From Undibacterium sp. (GTDB taxonomy: Bacteria; Pseudomonadota; Gammaproteobacteria; Burkholderiales; Burkholderiaceae_D): DNA of 5,981 nt. Numbering within the stretch: position 1 is the stretch's first letter; each line of letters opens with the position of its first letter. Below are positions 1 through 5,776 of this stretch, piece after piece. A model generated the notes under the pieces. That model searched no databases. It worked only from the letters and a program-made list of their open reading frames with translations, and was not told the origin of the DNA. Made by a program: the position numbers and the translations under genes. Where the stretch lies: assembly GCA_019752975.1 (NCBI GenBank), contig JAIELM010000484.1, forward strand, positions 1-5,981, given 5' to 3'.

Positions 1-66
1 TATAGCGATAGCGCGGTCAAGCAACTGGATGAGTTTGCAGATCAATTGATGGGAATAAAGAATTAG
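1..66 (+). CDS. C-terminal end of an unidentified upstream protein (partial)
   Basis: Reading from base 1 gives 21 codons and then TAG at 64-66. The peptide starts YSDSAVKQLDEF and ends DQLMGIKN. It is mildly acidic and looks like an amphipathic C-terminal helix. The frame is open from the window edge, so the rest of the gene lies upstream. The peptide is too short to assign a family, and chance openness of 21 codons cannot be excluded. No terminator hairpin follows the stop; the next recognisable feature is the inverted-repeat element starting about 25 nt later. Confidence 0.4.
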   Translation, partial: YSDSAVKQLDEFADQLMGIKN

Positions 67-91
67 TAGAAGTGTTAAACTCTTAAATTCA

Positions 92-206
92 TAGGACTTA
101 CGCAAAACAGACGCTGGCATTGTTGCTATCGCCGCTTGCTAAACTAAGGTACGAAAGTACTGTCTTCGGCTCTGCCTCTAGCCAGCGCAATTTTGCGTAA
201 GTCCTA
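92..206. mobile_element. MITE-like miniature inverted-repeat element (about 115 bp)
   Basis: The ends are a perfect 16-bp inverted repeat: TAGGACTTACGCAAAA at 92-107 and its exact reverse complement at 191-206. A second, inner pair of arms follows after a short mismatch (CGCTGGC at 112-118, GCCAGCG at 181-187), so the structure extends to about 27 bp per side. The 5-bp direct repeat ATTCA flanks it (87-91 and 207-211) and could be a target-site duplication. Alternatively the TA at each end (92-93, 205-206) is the duplication, as for IS630/mariner-type transposition, leaving a 111-bp element at 94-204. There is no room for a transposase, so if mobile it would be non-autonomous. The parent IS family is not identified. 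It lies between the upstream stop codon and the PLP enzyme start, where it may affect expression. Confidence 0.72.
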
Positions 207-231
207 ATTCAATCTTTCACACCCATGAATT

Positions 232-1470
232 ATGAACCAATACACTCCTAAGGGTTTTACCACCACCATCCTGCACAACGACAGGCAACAAACGATAGAA
301 CACGGTTCGCCGCATAAGCCTATTCACACTTCGGTCACCTTTGGCTATCAAGATGCGCGTGACTTGGCCGAGGTATTTCAAGGTAAGAAGTCAGGTTATC
401 GCTACGGACGTCAAGGCAATCCTACTGTCTCCGCTTTAGAAGATAAATTAACTAAGATGGAGGCGGGCTACGCCAGTATTTGCTTTGCTACCGGCATGGC
501 GGCGATAGGGGCTTTGTTTCAAGCGCTTTTGCGCGAGGGCGATCATGTTGTGTCGTCTTCCTTTTTGTTCGGCAATACCAATAGTCTATGGCAAACAGTC
601 TCTAGCCAAGGTGTCGCATTGGCGCTAGTTGATGCCACTGATGTGCGCAATGTAGAGAATGCTTTAACTGAACATACGCGCATGGTGTTTGTCGAAACCA
701 TTGCCAATCCTCGCACGCAAATTGCCGACCTCAAGCGTATCGGCGATTTGTGCCGTGAACGTGGCATTGTCTACGTGGTGGACAACACCATGACTTCGCC
801 TTACTTGTTCCAACCTAAGGAGGTTGGTGCAAGCTTGGTCGTCAATTCGTTGACCAAAGCGATAGCGGGTCACGGCAATGTTTTGGGTGGGGCGATTACC
901 GATACAGGGCTTTTTGACTGGAGCAGCTATCCTCATATCGCGGCTAATTTTCGTAAACTCGCACCGATACAGCAGGGTATGGCGCAAATCCGGGCTAAAG
1001 GCTTGCGTGATTTCGGCGCTTCCTTAGCTCCCGAGGCGGCACATCAAATTGCCGTTGGTGCCGAAACCTTGGCTTTGCGCTTAGAACGTGAATGCAGCAA
1101 TGCTTTTGCGGTGGCCAAGATGCTTGATGCTGATCCGAGAGTGGCCGTGGTACATTACCCAGGATTGGCGAGTCATCCACAACATCAACTGGCGACGCAA
1201 TTGTTTCGTAGTTATGGGGCACTCTTTAGTTTTGAATTAAAGCCGGAAATCGACTGTTTTGACTATCTTAATCGCTTGAAGTTGGCGATTAACGCCACAC
1301 ATTTAGGAGATACCCGCACCTTAGTTATCCCTGTGGCACATACCATTTTCTTCGAAATGGGAGCAGAGCGACGTGCGGAAATGGGGATTGCTGATTCCTT
1401 AATACGAGTCTCAATCGGGATTGAGGATGAGCTAGATTTGCTCGATGATTTTGGGCAGGCATTCGGATAA
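232..1470 (+). CDS. PLP-dependent Cys/Met metabolism enzyme (cystathionine gamma-synthase family)
   Basis: This 412-aa cytosolic protein belongs to the Cys/Met-metabolism PLP enzyme family (cystathionine gamma-synthase, O-acyl-homoserine sulfhydrylase, methionine gamma-lyase), whose usual length is about 380-430 aa. Visible landmarks are the cofactor-phosphate motif Y58-G-R60 with N63-P-T, the A86-T-G-M segment, D184 expected to pair with the pyridine nitrogen, and N205-S-L-T-K209 with K209 as the Schiff-base lysine. R392 in IRVSIGIED is expected to hold the substrate carboxylate. The tyrosine that normally stacks on PLP (YG..T) is replaced by F113 in LFGNT, so the exact reaction should not be assumed. 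An in-frame stop at 226-228 makes ATG 232 the first possible ATG. There is no good Shine-Dalgarno, and a nine-codon out-of-frame ORF (225-251) overlaps the start. The gene appears monocistronic, isolated by the miniature element upstream and a structured gap downstream. The family is certain; the substrate is not. Confidence 0.93.
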   Translation: MNQYTPKGFTTTILHNDRQQTIEHGSPHKPIHTSVTFGYQDARDLAEVFQGKKSGYRYGRQGNPTVSALEDKLTKMEAGYASICFATGMAAIGALFQALLREGDHVVSSSFLFGNTNSLWQTVSSQGVALALVDATDVRNVENALTEHTRMVFVETIANPRTQIADLKRIGDLCRERGIVYVVDNTMTSPYLFQPKEVGASLVVNSLTKAIAGHGNVLGGAITDTGLFDWSSYPHIAANFRKLAPIQQGMAQIRAKGLRDFGASLAPEAAHQIAVGAETLALRLERECSNAFAVAKMLDADPRVAVVHYPGLASHPQHQLATQLFRSYGALFSFELKPEIDCFDYLNRLKLAINATHLGDTRTLVIPVAHTIFFEMGAERRAEMGIADSLIRVSIGIEDELDLLDDFGQAFG

Positions 1471-1471
1471 G

Positions 1472-1491
1472 GTCAGAGTCAGAGTCAGAGT
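1472..1491 (+). repeat. GTCAGA hexamer tandem repeat (3.3 copies)
   Basis: Three perfect copies of GTCAGA (1472-1489) plus a partial GT directly follow the PLP enzyme stop codon at 1468-1470. The tract is non-coding. Short hexamer tracts can change copy number by slippage, but this one is short and any function is unproven. Confidence 0.7.
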
Positions 1492-1493
1492 AA

Positions 1494-1556
1494 GTTCGTC
1501 GCTGTTAATCCCGAGTGCCGCCATTGGGAATAGCTGACTTTTGTTCAGTGACGAAC
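1494..1556. repeat. Imperfect 11-bp inverted repeat with a 41-nt loop
   Basis: GTTCGTCGCTG (1494-1504) pairs with CAGTGACGAAC (1546-1556), with ten Watson-Crick pairs and one G-T wobble. A small inner pairing, TCCC (1509-1512) with GGGA (1526-1529), is possible. It lies in the 157-nt gap between the PLP enzyme gene and the permease gene. It could be a folded leader or terminator in RNA, or a degenerate dispersed intergenic repeat. No U-run follows the right arm, so a classical intrinsic terminator is unlikely. Confidence 0.5.
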
Positions 1557-1598
1557 GCCATTGGATTTCCGCTAAAACCTGTGGAGAAAATGGCATTC
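1553..1598. repeat. Second inverted repeat in the permease leader
   Basis: GAACGCCATT (1553-1562) faces AATGGCATTC (1589-1598), with nine of ten positions pairing; TTTCC (1566-1570) and GG-A-GAAA (1583-1589) could continue the stem with a bulge. It shares bases 1553-1556 with the right arm of the upstream 1494-1556 repeat, so the two stems would exclude each other. It ends about 20 nt before the permease Shine-Dalgarno. The mutually exclusive arrangement is reminiscent of leader control but is only an inference. Confidence 0.38.
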
Positions 1599-1617
1599 AA
1601 CCACGCTCGTATTTTCT

Positions 1618-1622
1618 AGGGA
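1618..1622 (+). promoter_or_regulatory. Ribosome binding site for the permease
   Basis: AGGGA lies five bases before ATG 1628. It decides the start: the frame is open further upstream to a TTG at 1541, but that codon has no comparable site. The 29 extra residues it would add do not look like the start of this family, whereas MFSLTFRMTQRDWRAGE from 1628 does. Confidence 0.7.
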
Positions 1623-1627
1623 ACTTC

Positions 1628-4138
1628 ATGTTTTCACTTACATTCAGAATGACACAACGCGATTGGCGTGCAGGTGAATTACGTGCCTTGCTTATTGCTT
1701 TAATGATCGCAGTTGGTTCATTGTCTTCCGTCGGCTTTTTTGTCGATCGATTGCGCACCGGTTTGGATAGAGATGCGAATCAAGTTTTGGCGGCCGATTT
1801 ATTGCTTACGTCGCCGCAAGACATCACGCCAGCGTGGAAAAGCGAAGCACATAAGCGTGGCTTGACGACCGCTGAGACCGTGGTGTTTCCTAGTATGGCT
1901 TTGGCGGGTGAGGGTGATAGGACGACTGCAAAATTAGTGAGTCTAAAAGCGGTCACCAATAATTATCCCTTGCGTGGTCAACTCAAACTGCTAGCTGACA
2001 ATCAACAACAGTTTCCGACTAAAGAGACGCCGGCGACTGGCACGGTTTGGTTGGATCCTGCTCTTTTCGATGCGCTCAAAATTAAACAGGGTGAACGCAT
2101 TAGCATAGGCGAACGTCAATTCACAGTCGCTCATCGTATCGGCAATGAACCTGATCGCGGCACAGGTTTTATGAGCTTCGCACCGCGTGCCATGATTAGC
2201 TTGGATGATTTGGCCGCGACTGGATTGATACAGGAAGGGTCGCGGATTACTTATCGCCTACTGTTCGCTGGCGAAAAAAAGGCCATCGCGGATTTTAAGA
2301 CTTATTTAGAACAAGAAATCAAAACCAATCGGGTCAAGGGGCAGCGCTTAGAGTCGATAGAGAATGCTAACCAACAATTGAGAACCACCTTAGATCGCGC
2401 CGAGCAATTTTTGTCTATGGTTAGTATGCTCTCTGCAATGTTAGCAGCAGTGGCGGTGGCGATGGCGGCACGACGTTTTATGCTGCGCCATATTGATGCC
2501 TGCGCGATGTTGCGCTGCTTGGGTTTGACACAGAATCAAGTCACTTCCATGTATCTAATGGAATTTCTTTTGCTCGGTGTTGTTGGTAGTGCCCTAGGTG
2601 TCATTTTGGGTTTTGCTGCGCATTATGTATTGCTAGAATGGTTGGGGAAATTAGTCGTCAGCGACTTGCCAGATGCAAGTTTTTTACCTGCTTTGCAAGG
2701 TCTGGGGATTGGTGTTTTGCTGCTAATAGGATTTGCTCTGCCGCCGATTTTGCAGCTCCGTAATGTGCCGCATAATCGAGTAATACGGCGCGAACAAGAA
2801 GCACCGCAGGCGACAACGCTCATTACCTATGCACTGGGTTTGTCGATGTTTGTGGCACTGTTGTTGTGGCAGATCGGTGATGTTAAAGTCGGTTTAATGG
2901 TGGCTGCGGGTTTCTTAATTGGAATGGCAGGTTTTGCCGTGATCGCTTGGTTGGTATTGGCGCTGTTGAAGAAGATGAGAACCAGTTTTCATTCGGCTTC
3001 TTGGCGCTTTGCAATCACCGCCTTGCAACGCCGTCGTGGTGCTAGTGTGATGCAGATCGTTTCTCTGGCCTTGGGTTTGATGGCCTTGCTTTTACTCACT
3101 GTGGTACGTGGAGATTTGATTGCGGCGTGGAAGCAATCCACACCCGCCGACGCACCAAATCAATTCGTGATTAATATTCAACCGGATCAAAAACAAGAAA
3201 TCCAAACCCGCCTGGCCGGCTTTGCTCGACCACAAATTTACCCCATGATACGCGGGCGTTTAATCCAAATTAATGAACGTGCCTTGACTGCTAAGAGCTA
3301 TCAGGATGAAACCGCTACCGCGATGGTGGAGCGTGAGTTTAACCTCTCCACCATGAGTGATTTACCAGACACTAATCGTATTATCGCTGGTAAATGGTAT
3401 ACCGATGCCGAGGCTGTCGGTGCGACCGAAGCCGAGGCATCAGTCGAGGAAGGGATAGCCAAAACCCTCAAACTAAAATTAAATGATCAATTAATTTTCG
3501 ATGTCGCAGGGCAGCAAGTTAAAGCAAAAATCACTAGCTTGCGTAAGCTCGATTGGGGCTCAATGCGGGTGAATTTTTTTGTATTAATCAATCCTAAAGC
3601 GATGCAAAACATGCCCGCGACTTATATCACCGCGTTTCGCTTGCCAGAAAGTGACAAGCAATTTGTTGCACAACTGTCGCAAGACTTCCCTAATTTGACG
3701 GTGATGGACGTGGGAGCAATCGTCAAGCAGTTGCAAGACGTTTTAGATCAAGTAATCACTGCGGTTGAGTTTTTATTTTTGTTCACGCTAAGCTCTGGGG
3801 TTCTGGTATTGTACGCGGCCTTGGCTGGCTCACAAGACCTGCGTATGCGTGAAGCGGCTTTGCTACGTGCCTTGGGTGCGACTCGTCAACAATTATCACG
3901 TGCTCAATGGGTAGAGTTTTGTTTGATCGGTAGCGTGGCTGGTATTTTGGCCGCCAGTGGGGCGGCAATAATCGGTTGGGCTTTGGCGACCTATGCCTTT
4001 AAATTCGCCTGGCACTTCTCGCCTCTGGTTTGGGGTACTGGTGTGATCGTCGGTGTCTTGTGTGCTTTAATTGGTGGCTATTTAGGATTGCGAAATGTAC
4101 TGAATCAACCGCCTTTACTGAGTTTGCGTGAGAGTTAA
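1628..4138 (+). CDS. ABC transporter permease, FtsX/YbbP family
   Basis: This is an inner-membrane permease of 836 aa, close to E. coli YbbP (about 800 aa). I count ten likely membrane segments, roughly at residues 19-38, 262-283, 309-337, 356-376, 397-415, 422-448, 470-492, 711-733, 763-790 and 801-822. Two large extracytoplasmic domains (about 40-260 and 495-710) give the duplicated FtsX layout. Each FtsX core has its coupling-helix motif: ACAMLRCLGLT (291-301) and REAALLRALGAT (741-752). VEEGIAKTL (606-614) and LRKLDWGSMRVNFFV (638-652) in the second extracytoplasmic domain are typical of this subfamily. Proteins of this type need an ABC ATPase (YbbA/LolD-like) and probably move lipids or other hydrophobic substrates; the substrate here is unknown. 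No ATPase gene is present in the window. The truncated haemoglobin gene follows after 24 nt. The start is set by the AGGGA site; a TTG start at 1541 would give 865 aa. Confidence 0.93.
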   Translation: MFSLTFRMTQRDWRAGELRALLIALMIAVGSLSSVGFFVDRLRTGLDRDANQVLAADLLLTSPQDITPAWKSEAHKRGLTTAETVVFPSMALAGEGDRTTAKLVSLKAVTNNYPLRGQLKLLADNQQQFPTKETPATGTVWLDPALFDALKIKQGERISIGERQFTVAHRIGNEPDRGTGFMSFAPRAMISLDDLAATGLIQEGSRITYRLLFAGEKKAIADFKTYLEQEIKTNRVKGQRLESIENANQQLRTTLDRAEQFLSMVSMLSAMLAAVAVAMAARRFMLRHIDACAMLRCLGLTQNQVTSMYLMEFLLLGVVGSALGVILGFAAHYVLLEWLGKLVVSDLPDASFLPALQGLGIGVLLLIGFALPPILQLRNVPHNRVIRREQEAPQATTLITYALGLSMFVALLLWQIGDVKVGLMVAAGFLIGMAGFAVIAWLVLALLKKMRTSFHSASWRFAITALQRRRGASVMQIVSLALGLMALLLLTVVRGDLIAAWKQSTPADAPNQFVINIQPDQKQEIQTRLAGFARPQIYPMIRGRLIQINERALTAKSYQDETATAMVEREFNLSTMSDLPDTNRIIAGKWYTDAEAVGATEAEASVEEGIAKTLKLKLNDQLIFDVAGQQVKAKITSLRKLDWGSMRVNFFVLINPKAMQNMPATYITAFRLPESDKQFVAQLSQDFPNLTVMDVGAIVKQLQDVLDQVITAVEFLFLFTLSSGVLVLYAALAGSQDLRMREAALLRALGATRQQLSRAQWVEFCLIGSVAGILAASGAAIIGWALATYAFKFAWHFSPLVWGTGVIVGVLCALIGGYLGLRNVLNQPPLLSLRES

Positions 4139-4151
4139 TATGAATTTAGTT

Positions 4152-4155
4152 GGGA
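4152..4155 (+). promoter_or_regulatory. Ribosome binding site for the truncated haemoglobin
   Basis: GGGA (within TTGGGAAG) lies seven bases before ATG 4163. It is too close to the alternative in-frame GTG at 4157 (one intervening base), so the ATG is the better start. Confidence 0.55.
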
Positions 4156-4162
4156 AGTGAGC

Positions 4163-4561
4163 ATGGCAACTGTAGAAGAGAAATCTAACTTATATGAATT
4201 AATTGGTGGTGCCGATAAGCTCAGAGAAATGGTGGATCGGTTTTATGATTTGATGGAGCTGGAACCGGAATTTGCGGGTATACATGCTTTGCATCCTCAA
4301 CCTAACTCCAGCTCGCGCGACAAGTTATTTTGGTTTTTATCAGGTTGGATGGGTGGGCCGGATCTCTATATCGAACAATTCGGACATCCGCGTTTGCGCG
4401 CACGCCACCTTCCTTACGCGATTGGTGTGAGCGAGCGCGATCAATGGTTGCGCTGCATGGCTTGGGCTATGCAGGATGTCGGCTTGAAAGAAGACTTGCA
4501 AGCGCATTTGATGAATTCGTTTTATCAAACTGCCGATTGGATGCGCAACAAGCATGAGTGA
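4163..4561 (+). CDS. Group 2 truncated haemoglobin (trHbO/GlbO type)
   Basis: This is a 132-aa cytosolic haem protein, the usual size for group 2 (2/2) globins. From the M. tuberculosis HbO sequence as I recall it, the diagnostic positions map as follows: Y28 in DRFYDLM is B10, H82 in LRARHLPY is the proximal F8 histidine, and W95 in RDQWLRCM is the group-2 G8 tryptophan, 13 residues after it as in HbO. The CD1 position, Tyr in HbO, appears to be a histidine: H44 in ALHPQ, allowing a short CD-loop insertion. WMGGPDLYIEQFGHPRLRARH (start at W62) is the family signature. Such globins bind O2, CO or NO and are linked to redox or oxidative/nitrosative stress, with no fixed physiological role. The gene lies between the permease (24 nt) and rmuC (18 nt), so it is probably cotranscribed. 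A GTG start at 4157 would add two residues. I do not see a haem-site defect. Confidence 0.93.
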   Translation: MATVEEKSNLYELIGGADKLREMVDRFYDLMELEPEFAGIHALHPQPNSSSRDKLFWFLSGWMGGPDLYIEQFGHPRLRARHLPYAIGVSERDQWLRCMAWAMQDVGLKEDLQAHLMNSFYQTADWMRNKHE

Positions 4562-4568
4562 TAAAAAT

Positions 4569-4573
4569 AGGGA
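4569..4573 (+). promoter_or_regulatory. Ribosome binding site for rmuC
   Basis: AGGGA lies six bases before ATG 4580, in the 18-nt gap after the globin stop. It supports translation from this ATG. Confidence 0.65.
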
Positions 4574-4579
4574 TTTGGG

Positions 4580-5776
4580 ATGAACTTAGTGGAACTTCTT
4601 CTTGTGCTCGGTGTGGGTATCGTCATTGTTTTGCAACTACTGATTTTGTTGCGCAAACAGAGTGGTAATGATGATGCACTATTGCAAAATTTATTCGCCC
4701 AACAGCAGCAAGCTCAAGAACGTAGTGAACGCTCCTTGCGTGAACAGGTGCAATCCACCGCGCAAGCGACTCGACAAGAACTGGGTGGGAATTTCTCGCA
4801 ATTTCAACAAAATGTGGCGGCCCAGTTAACCAGTGTATCGACGCTGCAAAACATGCAGCTTGAGAGTTTTTCACAGCAGTTAGTGAAACTCAACGAAAGC
4901 AATGCGCAACAGTTAGAGCAAATACGCGTAACCCTCACTACGCAAGCCGGACAGGCCAGAGAAGAGCAGGGCGCGAGCTTAAAACGCTTTGCAGATACTT
5001 TGCAGCAAACGCTAGCGAGTTTGTCGGAATCGAATGCCTTACGTATGAACGAAATTCGTCAAACTTTGGAGCAAAAAATTGGGCAGTTACAAGCCGATAA
5101 CGCCAGCAAATTAGAAGAAATGCGTAAAACCGTGGATGAAAAACTGCATGCCACGTTAGAGCAGCGACTTGGCGAATCCTTTAAACAAGTCTCAGACAGA
5201 CTAGAGAAAGTGCATCAGGGCCTAGGTGAGATGCAAGCTTTGGCGGTTGGTGTAGGTGACTTAAAACGTGTGCTGACCAATGTAAAAACACGGGGTACTT
5301 GGGGTGAGGTGCAACTGGAAATGGTATTGGAACAAATGCTCACGCCAGATCAATACGCTAAGAACGTTGAGACTGTACCGGGTACTGGAGAGCGAGTAGA
5401 ATTCGCGATTAAATTGCCGGGAAAAGAAGATGATAGAGCGCCAGTGTGGATGCCTATTGATGCTAAATTTCCTAAAGAACAGTACGAGCGTTTGTTAGAT
5501 GCGGCGGAACGAGCCGACGCTGATGGAGTAGCGCAGGCGGGGCGAGAATTAGAGCGAGCGATACGCAGCGAAGCGAAAACCATTGCCGAAAAATATCTTT
5601 CGCCACCACTTACTACGGATTTTGCGATACTTTTTTTGCCGACTGAAGGTCTCTATGCCGAAGTCATGCGGCGCCCTGGTTTAGCCGATGAATTACAACG
5701 CACTTGCCGGGTCTCGATCTCAGGCCCATCGACTTTGTCGGCACTACTCAATAGTTTGCAAATGGGTTTTTGTTAA
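4580..5776 (+). CDS. rmuC: RmuC family DNA recombination protein, C-terminally truncated
   Basis: The 398 residues have the RmuC layout: an N-terminal membrane segment (about 3-24), a long Gln-rich coiled coil (about 30-215), then the conserved RmuC domain. Recognisable blocks are EMRKTVDEKL (180-189), LGESFKQVSDRLEKVHQGLGE (starting at 197), RGTWGEVQLE (238-247) and MPIDAKFPKE (291-300). D294-x-K296 and E243 or E247 could be part of the nuclease-like fold proposed for the family. RmuC limits inversion at short inverted repeats in E. coli; its biochemical activity is poorly defined. The frame breaks in the conserved LLNSLQMGF segment: F397 is followed by Cys and TAA, where family members, as I recall them, continue with Arg-Thr-Leu-Ala and roughly 60-80 more residues. 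The sequence beyond matches no RmuC coding in any frame, so this looks like disruption by an insertion rather than a point frameshift. The remaining part may be outside the window. The product may be non-functional, so this could equally be called a pseudogene. Confidence 0.88.
   Translation: MNLVELLLVLGVGIVIVLQLLILLRKQSGNDDALLQNLFAQQQQAQERSERSLREQVQSTAQATRQELGGNFSQFQQNVAAQLTSVSTLQNMQLESFSQQLVKLNESNAQQLEQIRVTLTTQAGQAREEQGASLKRFADTLQQTLASLSESNALRMNEIRQTLEQKIGQLQADNASKLEEMRKTVDEKLHATLEQRLGESFKQVSDRLEKVHQGLGEMQALAVGVGDLKRVLTNVKTRGTWGEVQLEMVLEQMLTPDQYAKNVETVPGTGERVEFAIKLPGKEDDRAPVWMPIDAKFPKEQYERLLDAAERADADGVAQAGRELERAIRSEAKTIAEKYLSPPLTTDFAILFLPTEGLYAEVMRRPGLADELQRTCRVSISGPSTLSALLNSLQMGFC

Noticed and set aside
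225..251. Possible leader peptide overlapping the PLP enzyme start
   Set aside because: It has eight residues, no Shine-Dalgarno and no run of regulatory codons (for example Met or Cys); probably chance.
543..1222. Minus-strand ORFs of 74-107 codons inside the PLP enzyme gene
   Set aside because: They are antisense shadows of a strongly conserved gene and have no recognisable domains.
1494..1556. Intrinsic terminator for the PLP enzyme gene
   Set aside because: The loop is too long (41 nt), the stem is imperfect and no T-run follows the right arm.
1541..1627. Upstream TTG start for the permease, adding 29 residues
   Set aside because: The added residues lack a signal or family resemblance and overlap the inverted repeats, while ATG 1628 has AGGGA at proper spacing and begins with a typical N-terminus.
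4157..4162. GTG start for the truncated haemoglobin
   Set aside because: The GGGA site is only one base from this GTG but seven from ATG 4163.
5350..5583. Minus-strand 77-codon ORF inside rmuC
   Set aside because: It is an antisense shadow of the conserved RmuC domain.
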